A stretch of 10,410 bases of DNA from DASVDK01 sp036381125 [NCBI: Thermodesulfobacteriota bacterium] (lineage in GTDB: Bacteria; DASVDK01): NCBI GenBank assembly GCA_036381125.1, contig DASVDK010000265.1, positions 1-10,410 on the forward strand. The letters are read 5' to 3'. A program made the position numbers and the translations under genes. The notes under the pieces are model-generated. The model was not told the DNA's origin, did not search any database, and saw nothing but the letters and a program-made list of their open reading frames with translations. This document shows positions 1 through 5,618 of the stretch, piece after piece. Numbering within the stretch: the first letter of the stretch is position 1; every line of letters begins with the position of its first letter.

Positions 1-1
1 C

Positions 2-778
2 GCGACGGCGCAGCAGGAGATCCAGAGCGGGGAGGGTGAGCTGGCGGCGACCCGAGAGGCGCTCGCGGGGACGACACGGGAGCGCGACCGGCTTGCCGCC
101 GAGGCAGCCGATCTGGCCGCCCGGCTCGCGACCGCGAGCCGCGAGCGGGACGCCGCCCGGGAGGCCCTCGCCCGCGCCGAGACCGAGGCCGCGTCGATGC
201 AACGGGCCCTCTCGGGCGCGCAGGACGAGCTGGCGAGCGCCCGGCAGTCGCTCGGCATGACCAGGGAGGAGATCGCCGAGCGGGAGCGGAAGCTGAAGGA
301 GGCGATCGCCGCGTACGACAGGCTCGTGAACGACCTGAAGCAGGAGATCAGCGAGGGCGAGGTGCAGATCAGCCGGTTGCGGGACCGGCTGACGGTCACG
401 GTCCTCGACAGGATCCTGTTCGACTCCGGATCGGCGCGAATCAAGCCGGGCGGCGAGGCCGTGCTGCGGAAGGTGGCCGACACGGTCCGCACCCTGACCG
501 ATCAGGAGGTGCACATCGAGGGGCACACCGACAACGTGCCGATCAAGGCGACCTACCGGCACGTCTTCCCGACGAACTGGGAGTTGTCGACCGCACGGGC
601 AACCGGCGTCGCGCGGTTCCTGCAGGAGCAGACGGCGGTCGATCCGACGCGGCTTGCCGCGGTCGGCTACGGCGAGTACCGGCCGGTGCAGCCGAACGAG
701 TCGGAGGAGGGGCGGGCCCAGAACCGCCGGATCGAGATCGTCCTCGTGCCGCGGGACGCCGAGACCGCGCTTCGCTAG
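2..778 (+). CDS. OmpA/MotB-domain envelope protein with coiled coil (5' truncated)
   Basis: The reading frame is open from the left edge, so the true start lies upstream; 258 residues are visible. Residues 1 to about 125 are rich in Glu, Arg, Ala and Leu with heptad-like spacing, as in a coiled coil. An OmpA C-terminal domain follows at about residues 130-252. It has a beta strand with the LFDSGSARIKPGG pattern, the GHTDN motif (about 174-178) and the NRRIE motif (about 241-245). The Asp and Arg of the last two motifs normally bind the diaminopimelate of peptidoglycan. The protein probably spans the periplasm and anchors an envelope structure to the cell wall. It could be a generic OmpA-family protein or a MotB/TolR-like one; the missing N-terminus, which would hold a signal peptide or membrane segment, would decide. 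The domain call is firm, the specific role unknown. Confidence 0.88.
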   Translation, partial: ATAQQEIQSGEGELAATREALAGTTRERDRLAAEAADLAARLATASRERDAAREALARAETEAASMQRALSGAQDELASARQSLGMTREEIAERERKLKEAIAAYDRLVNDLKQEISEGEVQISRLRDRLTVTVLDRILFDSGSARIKPGGEAVLRKVADTVRTLTDQEVHIEGHTDNVPIKATYRHVFPTNWELSTARATGVARFLQEQTAVDPTRLAAVGYGEYRPVQPNESEEGRAQNRRIEIVLVPRDAETALR

Positions 779-788
779 GGCGGGCGCG

Positions 789-823
789 GATCGCGCTCCG
801 TTCGGCGGTCCGCTCGCGCGATC
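789..823 (+). other. Inverted repeat after the OmpA-like gene
   Basis: The 8-nt arms GATCGCGC (789-796) and GCGCGATC (816-823) are exact reverse complements around a 19-nt GC-rich loop, starting 11 nt after the stop codon. No T-tract follows, so it is not a classical intrinsic terminator. It could slow polymerase, act in Rho-dependent ending, or protect the 3' end of the message. The rest of 779-970 shows no gene and no promoter I would defend. Confidence 0.3.
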
Positions 824-970
824 GTGAGGCAACCCGCGTGCGTCGGCCCCGAGATTGCTTGCCCCGAGTTTGCTCGATGGGTGAGTGGAGCATCAGTCGG
901 CTCGGCATCGGGTGAGCCGCTCCTGCCGATCCGGATCGCACGCTCCGGGCCTCCATCGGAACGTACCCAC

Positions 971-1000
971 GGAGGATGCACGCGCGGAGGATGCACGCGA
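971..1000 (+). repeat. Tandem 15-bp repeat carrying SD and ATG
   Basis: GGAGGATGCACGCG occurs twice in tandem with a 15-bp period (971-985 and 986-1000). Each copy holds a GGAGG Shine-Dalgarno core fused directly to an ATG. Because the period is a multiple of three, the ATGs at 976, 991 and 1000 all share the frame of the downstream lipoprotein gene. Only the ATG at 1000 has a normal distance (9 nt) from a GGAGG (986-990). Confidence 0.7.
986..990 (+). promoter_or_regulatory. Ribosome binding site deciding the lipoprotein start
   Basis: GGAGG lies 9 nt before the ATG at 1000, normal spacing. The in-frame ATGs at 976 and 991 have GGAGG directly abutting them with no spacer, which is too close for initiation. 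Starting at 1000 also puts a basic residue straight before the hydrophobic signal segment. Confidence 0.65.
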
Positions 1001-1488
1001 TGCGGATCGTGTACGCGAGGACCCTTGCCCTGGTGACGTCGCTCGCCCTCCTGACCGCGGCCTGCGAGACGCCGGGCCCGGAGTCGAAGGTAGGGCCCAA
1101 GACCGTGGTCGGCGGCCTGGGCGGCGCTGCCGCCGGCGGCCTGGTCGGGGCCGCGCTGGGCGGCAGGGCTACGGGCATCGCCGCCGGCACGCTGATCGGT
1201 GGGCTGCTGGGCGGCGCGCTGGGCAACCGCCTCGACGATGCCGACCGGCGGTACGCGGCGGAGACGGCCCAGCGTGCGCTGGAGACCGCGCCGTCGGGCA
1301 CCCCGGTGGCCTGGCGCAACCCGGACAGCGGGCGCTCCGGCACGGTCACGCCGACCCGCACCTACCAGACGGCGGACGGCCGCTACTGTCGGGAGTTCCA
1401 GCAGGAGGTGACCATCGGCGGCGAGCAGCACCAGGCCTTCGGCACCGCCTGCCGCCGGCCCGACGGCAGCTGGCAGGTCCAGGGCTGA
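1000..1488 (+). CDS. Glycine-zipper surface-antigen lipoprotein (RT0821/Lpp0805-like, 17 kDa antigen type)
   Basis: A 162-residue protein. Residues 1-21 form a lipoprotein signal peptide ending in LLTAAC, with Cys22 the predicted lipidated residue. Residues about 36-83 are a long glycine zipper (many GG and GxxxG steps, ending GALGNRLDDAD) of the type in Rickettsia 17-kDa antigen and SlyB relatives; it may pack as a membrane hairpin. The C-terminal part (about 100-160) has the pattern W-N-x-x-SG-x-x-GTVTP-TY, then G-R-Y-CREF, then G-x-A-CR-x-x-DGSW. This marks the RT0821/Lpp0805-like group, and Cys130 and Cys151 could pair in the periplasm. Such proteins sit in the outer membrane; their biochemical role is unclear. 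It is the first gene of a run with the EF-hand gene, which begins 8 nt after its stop. In-frame ATGs at 976 and 991 are less likely starts. Confidence 0.85.
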   Translation: MRIVYARTLALVTSLALLTAACETPGPESKVGPKTVVGGLGGAAAGGLVGAALGGRATGIAAGTLIGGLLGGALGNRLDDADRRYAAETAQRALETAPSGTPVAWRNPDSGRSGTVTPTRTYQTADGRYCREFQQEVTIGGEQHQAFGTACRRPDGSWQVQG

Positions 1489-1496
1489 GACGCGCC

Positions 1497-1883
1497 ATGC
1501 GCCGGGACTCCTTGCTGGCCCTGAGCATGGTCCTCGTCCTCGCCGCGGCGACGACCTCGTCGACCGCGGGAGAGCGTCCCGCCTCGTCCGACATGCGCTC
1601 CGCCTACGGAGCGACCGACAGGAACGGCGACAACCGGGTCGACCGGGAGGAGTTCCACCAGCGGATGGTGGAGGTCTTCTTCTTCGAGGACGCGGACAAG
1701 GACGGCTCCCTGACCGACGGCGAACTCGCCGACGTCGAAGCGCGTGCGTTTCGGATGGCCGATCGCGACGGGAACGGCACGCTCTCGATGTACGAGTTCC
1801 TCGACGCCCGCTTCGAGGACTTCGAGGGGGCCGACCGCGACGGGGACGGCACGCTGACCATCCAGGAGGTCGAGGGCTACTAG
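1497..1883 (+). CDS. Secreted four-EF-hand calcium-binding protein
   Basis: A 128-residue protein with an N-terminal signal peptide (basic MRR, hydrophobic core at about residues 5-18, likely cleavage near residue 24). Four EF-hand loops follow, starting at Asp41, Asp65, Asp89 and Asp113. Each has acidic or Asn residues at loop positions 1, 3 and 5 and Glu at position 12 (Glu52, Glu76, Glu100, Glu124). Loops 2-4 have Gly at position 6; loop 1 has Asn there and may bind more weakly. The two-by-two spacing suggests paired EF-hand lobes, as in calmodulin-like folds. In the periplasm or outside the cell it could bind or buffer calcium, or regulate a partner. The next gene starts on the last base of its stop codon, so it is probably co-translated with the metallophosphoesterase. 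The start follows from the signal peptide; the Shine-Dalgarno is weak. A long upstream extension of the frame runs through the previous gene and is not coding. Confidence 0.85.
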   Translation: MRRDSLLALSMVLVLAAATTSSTAGERPASSDMRSAYGATDRNGDNRVDREEFHQRMVEVFFFEDADKDGSLTDGELADVEARAFRMADRDGNGTLSMYEFLDARFEDFEGADRDGDGTLTIQEVEGY

Positions 1884-3217
1884 TGCCTGACGGCAACCGG
1901 GTCGGCGTGCGGCCTGCGTCCGCGGCCCGGAGGACGACCCGCGGGGCGTGCCTGATCGCCGTCCTGCTCGCGAGCCTGGTGGCCCTCGGCTGCGCTCGGC
2001 GGCCGGCGCCCCCGCGGCACGCCGGCGCGACGGAGCTGGCCGCCTGGGTGGAGCTCGGTCCGAGCGGCGTCGCGCTCGCACGGGTGATCACGGCGCGGGC
2101 GGCCTGCCCGGCGGTCGCGCTCGAGTCCGGGTCGCTGCCGATGCGCGTGCGGGCGGGTCCGTCCGAGCCCGCCTTCCCGGTCCTGGTCTGTGAGGCGCCG
2201 ATCCCGCCGGGGACCAGATCGGCGTCAGTGGGCGGCCAACGCCTCCCGTTGCCGAAGGCCGACCCGCAACGGATCGTCGTGCTCGGCGACACGGGCTGCC
2301 GCTTGAAGGTCGGCCACGAGATACAGGCCTGCAACGACCCGCGGGCCTGGCCGTTCGCGCAGGTGGCGAGGGGCGCGGCGGCCTGGCGACCGGACCTGGT
2401 CATCGACACGGGCGACTACCTCTATCGCGAGCTGGCCTGCCCCTCGGGGAACGCGGGCTGCGCCGGCAGCCCGTGGGGAGACACCTGGGCCGCCTGGGAC
2501 GCCGACTTCTTCACGCCCGCGGCCCCGCTGTTGCGGGCGGCGCCGTGGGTCGTCGCCCGCGGCGACCACGAGCTCTGCAGCCGCGCCGGAGAGGGCTGGT
2601 TCCGCTTCCTCGACCCTCGCGCCGCGCCGACCAGGTGCCAGGACTACACCGAGCCCTATGCCGTACCGATCGGCACGCTGACCGTCCTCGTCATGGACAC
2701 GGCCGACGCGGACGACGAGGATCCGGCGGCGGCGAAGGTCGCCGCCTATGCGGAGCAGTTCGCGGCCCTGCGCGAGATGGCCCGGGGGAGCGCGTGGCTG
2801 GTCATGCACAAGCCGCTCTGGGGCCTCCGCCCCGCTCCGGCCGAGGGCGGGCGGCAGACGCTCACCCCGCTCAATCCCACGTTGATCGCGGCGTCCCGCG
2901 GCGGACTCCCGCGCGGCGTCACGCAGGTCGTCTCCGGCCACGTCCATCTCTTCGAGACGCTCGGCTTCGCCGACGGCCGCCCGCCGCAGTTCGTGGTCGG
3001 CACCGGCGGCACCGAGCTGGACCCCGACGTGAGCGCGCCGCTGTCGGGCCAGGCCCTGGCGGGGACAACCGTCACCAGCGGCCGAGCGATTGCGCGCTTC
3101 GGGTTCACGACCATGGAGCCTGCGAGCGCCGGCTGGGTGGTGACGTGGCGCGACGTCGACGGCACGGCGCAGACGACCTGCACGGTTCGGGGCGCACGCG
3201 TGAGCTGTATCCCCTGA
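1883..3217 (+). CDS. Exported calcineurin-like metallophosphoesterase (purple-acid-phosphatase-like)
   Basis: A 444-residue protein starting at a GTG that overlaps the upstream stop (TAGTG), with purine-rich sequence just before it. Basic residues and a hydrophobic stretch (about 21-36) end in VALGC, so Cys37 is a plausible lipidation site, though Ala at -3 is not ideal. The metallophosphoesterase motifs come in order: GDTG (Asp136), GDYLY (Asp178, Tyr181), GDHE (227-230), VMH (His309) and GHVH (His353, His355). The GDxxY form of block two is typical of purple acid phosphatases, where the Tyr binds ferric iron. Block three is GDHE rather than the usual GNHE, so a metal-ligand Asn is replaced by Asp. 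About eleven cysteines after the signal suggest disulfides in an oxidising compartment. It probably hydrolyses phosphomonoesters or diesters in the periplasm; the substrate is unknown. The EF-hand gene just upstream may be functionally linked. Confidence 0.85.
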   Translation: MPDGNRVGVRPASAARRTTRGACLIAVLLASLVALGCARRPAPPRHAGATELAAWVELGPSGVALARVITARAACPAVALESGSLPMRVRAGPSEPAFPVLVCEAPIPPGTRSASVGGQRLPLPKADPQRIVVLGDTGCRLKVGHEIQACNDPRAWPFAQVARGAAAWRPDLVIDTGDYLYRELACPSGNAGCAGSPWGDTWAAWDADFFTPAAPLLRAAPWVVARGDHELCSRAGEGWFRFLDPRAAPTRCQDYTEPYAVPIGTLTVLVMDTADADDEDPAAAKVAAYAEQFAALREMARGSAWLVMHKPLWGLRPAPAEGGRQTLTPLNPTLIAASRGGLPRGVTQVVSGHVHLFETLGFADGRPPQFVVGTGGTELDPDVSAPLSGQALAGTTVTSGRAIARFGFTTMEPASAGWVVTWRDVDGTAQTTCTVRGARVSCIP

Positions 3218-3272
3218 GTCACCGACCGCTCTCTGCTCCCGGGGCAAGGTTTCCAGCGCGTCGGCCCCGGAA

Positions 3273-3290
3273 TCGCACCGTGCGGTGCGA
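3273..3290 (+). other. Small hairpin between phosphoesterase and hydrolase genes
   Basis: TCGCACC (3273-3279) pairs with GGTGCGA (3284-3290) around a 4-nt loop, 55 nt after the phosphoesterase stop. No T-run follows. It may be a weak terminator or processing site. It overlaps an alternative GTG at 3285 for the next gene, which argues against that start. Confidence 0.3.
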
Positions 3291-3323
3291 CGCGGCGCGG
3301 CGCGCGTCTGGCGGCCGTCCTGC

Positions 3324-3329
3324 GGAGGG
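3324..3329 (+). promoter_or_regulatory. Ribosome binding site supporting GTG start at 3333
   Basis: GGAGGG lies 3 nt before the GTG at 3333, somewhat tight but the only strong Shine-Dalgarno in the region. The earlier in-frame GTG at 3285 has none. A TTG at 3342 (12 nt from GGAGGG) is also possible and would keep the Tat signal intact. Confidence 0.5.
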
Positions 3330-3332
3330 CGA

Positions 3333-4607
3333 GTGATCCCGTTGAGCAGGTGCACGAGGCCACGGGCCGGGGCCGACCGGGGCGCCAGCCGGCGTCGTTT
3401 CCTGGGACTGTCCGCCGCGGCACTCACCGGACTCCTCGTCTCGGCCGGGACGGGCCGCGGGGACGCGGGGGGCGCGATGCGTCAGGGGAGGCGGTTCTTT
3501 CAGGACCCGAGCTTCGAGTACGCGTTCCTGATCGCCCTCGGCCGCGCGTACTACACGTCGGCGACCATCGGCAAGGTCCTCTCCCTCGCCGGCGAGATCG
3601 AGGACGGCGACTTCGAGAGCGCGTATCGGGCCTTCGAGAGGGCCGGCGACGAGGCGCGTGCGCTCGCCGAGGGGTCGGAGCGACGCGGCCACCGGGTCAG
3701 CGCCCGCGAGGCCTGCATGTGGGCCGCCGGCTACTACCACAGCTCGACCGGTTTCCTGGACGGGACGGATGACCCGTCTCGTTTCCTGCCCACGTGGGAG
3801 GCGTCGAGGGCCTGCTGGGATCGGGCCGTCACGCTCTTCGATCCCCCGGGAGAGCGGGTCCGCATCCCTTACGAGGGTACCGCCCTGCAGGGCTACGTCT
3901 TCCGCGCGAGCGACGCGGCCGGGCGGCGGCCGCTCCTGATCGTCAACAACGGAAGCGACGGCCCCGGGCAGGGGTACGCGCTCTGGAAACAGGGCCTCTC
4001 CTTCCGGCCGGACTGGGAGAAGGTCATCGCCCCGGTGGTGGACTACGCGCTCGGCCGCCCGGATGTGGACCCGAAGCGCATCGCCCTCGCCGGCATCAGC
4101 CAGGGCGGGTACTGGGTGCCCCGAGCCGTGGCGTTCGAGCGACGGATCGCGGCCGCGGTGGCCGATCCGGGCGTCGTCGACGTCTCGACGGCGTGGGGCG
4201 GCCACCTGCCGCCGCCGATGAAGGCCCTCCTGGAGGCAGGCCGGAAGGCGGAGTTCGACCGGTTCATTGCCACGAGCGGAAGCCGCGCCGAGCTGGCGAC
4301 GCTCCGCTTCAGGATGAGACCGTACGGCGTGTCGTCGCCGTACGATGCGTTCAAGGCCGCGGAAGCCTACAACCTCCGGGGCGTGGCGGAGCGGATCGAG
4401 TGCCCCGTCCTCGTCACCGACCCCGAGGGGGAGCAGTTCTGGCCGGGGCAGTCGCAGGCGCTCTACGACCTGGTCCGAGACCCGAAGGCGCTGGTCCGGT
4501 TCACGGCCGAGGAGGGCGCCGGCCTCCACTGCGAGCCGACGGCGCTCGGCCTCCGGGACATGCGGATCTTCGACTGGCTGGACGAGACGCTGGGGGTGGG
4601 CGCCTGA
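3333..4607 (+). CDS. Tat-exported alpha/beta hydrolase (FrsA/DUF1100-like), possible internal deletion
   Basis: A 424-residue protein from the GTG start. Residues 19-24 are SRRRFL, a textbook twin-arginine signal, followed by a hydrophobic stretch to about residue 39, so it should be exported folded. A helical cap-like region follows (about 55-180). The hydrolase core has the strand LLIVNNG, the nucleophile elbow GISQGG (Ser256), a likely acid in the DPEGEQFWPG segment (Asp363) and His399 in GLHCEP. The layout matches the family of 2,6-dihydroxypseudooxynicotine hydrolase and related esterases with an N-terminal cap. From memory of that family, the NNGSDG segment and the FDGPGQG segment are separated by a helix and a strand, about 25-30 residues. 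Here they are fused as NNGSDGPGQG (residues 205-214). This looks like an in-frame deletion between two DGP copies and may inactivate the enzyme. The substrate is unknown. It converges on the minus-strand operon. Confidence 0.82.
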   Translation: MIPLSRCTRPRAGADRGASRRRFLGLSAAALTGLLVSAGTGRGDAGGAMRQGRRFFQDPSFEYAFLIALGRAYYTSATIGKVLSLAGEIEDGDFESAYRAFERAGDEARALAEGSERRGHRVSAREACMWAAGYYHSSTGFLDGTDDPSRFLPTWEASRACWDRAVTLFDPPGERVRIPYEGTALQGYVFRASDAAGRRPLLIVNNGSDGPGQGYALWKQGLSFRPDWEKVIAPVVDYALGRPDVDPKRIALAGISQGGYWVPRAVAFERRIAAAVADPGVVDVSTAWGGHLPPPMKALLEAGRKAEFDRFIATSGSRAELATLRFRMRPYGVSSPYDAFKAAEAYNLRGVAERIECPVLVTDPEGEQFWPGQSQALYDLVRDPKALVRFTAEEGAGLHCEPTALGLRDMRIFDWLDETLGVGA

Positions 4608-4608
4608 C

Positions 4609-4624
4609 GGCCCGCGCGAGGGCC
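4609..4624. other. Short GC hairpin after the hydrolase stop
   Basis: GGCCC (4609-4613) can pair with GGGCC (4620-4624) around a 6-nt loop, directly after the hydrolase stop codon. It is short and lacks a T-tract, so a termination role is only possible. Confidence 0.2.
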
Positions 4625-4642
4625 GATCCCGGCGGGGCGAGG

Positions 4643-4657
4643 CGCCAACGTTTGGCG
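4643..4657. terminator. Hairpin between convergent genes, possible bidirectional terminator
   Basis: CGCCAA (4643-4648) and TTGGCG (4652-4657) are perfect complements around a 3-nt loop. It lies in the 78-nt gap between the 3' ends of the hydrolase (plus) and the fumarylacetoacetase-family gene (minus), where a shared terminator is expected. Neither strand has a good T-run after it. It may instead be part of the adjacent REP-like element. Confidence 0.35.
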
Positions 4658-4660
4658 TCT

Positions 4661-4685
4661 GGAAAATGGAAAGACCTGACCCCCT
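4661..4685. repeat. Solo REP-like motif (AAAGACCTGACCCC)
   Basis: An A-rich stretch leads into AAAGACCTGACCCC (4670-4683), which abuts the minus-strand stop codon at 4686-4688. Read on the minus strand it is GGGGTCAGGTCTTT, a sequence I recall from many bacterial genomes near REP-associated tyrosine (Y1) transposase genes. The low-GC GGAAAATGGAAAGA stretch stands out against the GC-rich surroundings. No transposase gene is present, so this would be a solitary copy or remnant. Recognition is from memory, not from a search. Confidence 0.45.
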
Positions 4686-5618
4686 CTAGGCTCTGAGCGG
4701 ATGGAGCGGCTCCCCGGCGACGACGCGGTTGCGCAGCCTGCCGAGCCGCTCCACCTCGAGCTCCACGAGGTCCCCCGGGCGGAGCCAGGGGTACGCCGCC
4801 TCCCCGTGGACCAGCGACAGCTCGAGGATGCAGCCGCCGCCGCAGGTGCCCGAGCCGATCACGTCGCCCGGGACGACCTCGGTGCCGCGCGACGCGTAGG
4901 CGAGCATCTCCTCGAAGCCCCAGTAGAGGTCGGCGAGGCTCGTGCGGCCGTACTCGCGGCCGTTCACGCGGGCGACCATGGCGAGGTCGAAGGCGCGGGC
5001 CCGGCGCGCGGAGGCGATCTCGTCGGGGGTCACGAGGAAGGGCCCGAGCGACGTCGCGAAGTCCTTCCCCTTCGCGGGCCCGAGGCCGAGCCTCATCTCG
5101 CGCGCCTGCAGGTCGCGCGCGCTCCAGTCGTTCATCACCGTGAAGCCGGCGATGTGGGCGCCCGCCTCGGACGGCCGGAGGTTGCGGCCGCCGGGGCCGA
5201 CGACGCAGGCGACCTCGAGCTCGAAGTCGAGCCTGGTGCAACCCGGCGGCACCGCCACGTCGTCGCCGTCCCCGACGAGGGCGGCGGGGTTCGTGAAGTA
5301 GAAGACCGGGATCTCGTACCAGTCGGGGTCCATGTCGAGCCCGCGCCGCTGGCGGGCCGTGCGGACGTGCCGCTCGAAGGCGTAGAAGTCCCGGACCGAG
5401 GGGGGCCGGGGCACGGGGGGCCGCAGCCGGACCGACGCGAGGTCGAAGACCTCGACCGGGCTTACGCGGGCCTGCTCGCCGAAGCGCGCGAGCCGGTCGG
5501 GGTCGGCGACGAGGTCGACGAGCCTCGCGCCGGGCGCGAGCGCGTGCAGACGGTTCTCGACGACGAGCCCCACCCGGTCCTGGGTCGAGCCCGGGGCGCG
5601 GAAGGTGGCCCAGCGCAT
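4686..5618 (-). CDS. Fumarylacetoacetase-family hydrolase (last step of homogentisate pathway)
   Basis: A 310-residue protein. In the pathway, fumarylacetoacetase splits fumarylacetoacetate into fumarate and acetoacetate in the cytoplasm. The family's metal-binding motifs are clear: DFELE (Asp131, Glu133, Glu135), then VMNDWSARD (Asn163, Asp164, Asp169), then GPAKGKDF (about 180-187) and GSGTCGGGCILEL near residue 256. The N-terminal half is a small beta-rich domain, as in classical fumarylacetoacetases, but the protein is shorter than the eukaryotic enzyme (about 420). It starts at an ATG whose A is shared with the upstream dioxygenase stop (TGATG). There is no clear Shine-Dalgarno, so translation is probably coupled. 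The family also holds acylpyruvases and other C-C hydrolases; the operon makes the fumarylacetoacetate role likely. A long upstream extension of the same frame is a shadow of the dioxygenase gene. Confidence 0.88.
   Translation of the reverse strand: MRWATFRAPGSTQDRVGLVVENRLHALAPGARLVDLVADPDRLARFGEQARVSPVEVFDLASVRLRPPVPRPPSVRDFYAFERHVRTARQRRGLDMDPDWYEIPVFYFTNPAALVGDGDDVAVPPGCTRLDFELEVACVVGPGGRNLRPSEAGAHIAGFTVMNDWSARDLQAREMRLGLGPAKGKDFATSLGPFLVTPDEIASARRARAFDLAMVARVNGREYGRTSLADLYWGFEEMLAYASRGTEVVPGDVIGSGTCGGGCILELSLVHGEAAYPWLRPGDLVELEVERLGRLRNRVVAGEPLHPLRA

Noticed and set aside
927-938. Perfect 12-bp palindrome CGATCCGGATCG in the 779-999 gap
   Set aside because: It is built from overlapping common GC-rich words (GATC, CCGG), has no promoter beside it, and is short enough to occur by chance at this base composition.
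885-1496. N-terminal extension of the EF-hand protein
   Set aside because: It overlaps the lipoprotein gene in another frame. A proper signal peptide starts at 1497, and the extension is arginine-rich shadow.
775-2409. Long open frame on the minus strand across the envelope genes
   Set aside because: It is arginine- and proline-rich, matches no family, and lies opposite genes with clear motifs (glycine zipper, EF-hands, phosphoesterase). It is a GC-bias shadow.
3285-3332. Earlier GTG start for the Tat hydrolase
   Set aside because: It has no Shine-Dalgarno and lies in a hairpin, and it would put 34 residues before the SRRRFL motif. The GTG at 3333 has GGAGGG upstream and gives a normal Tat n-region.
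2225-3427. 400-codon open frame on the minus strand opposite the phosphoesterase
   Set aside because: Its low-complexity Arg/Ala/Gly composition has no recognisable domain, while the plus strand has five ordered catalytic blocks.
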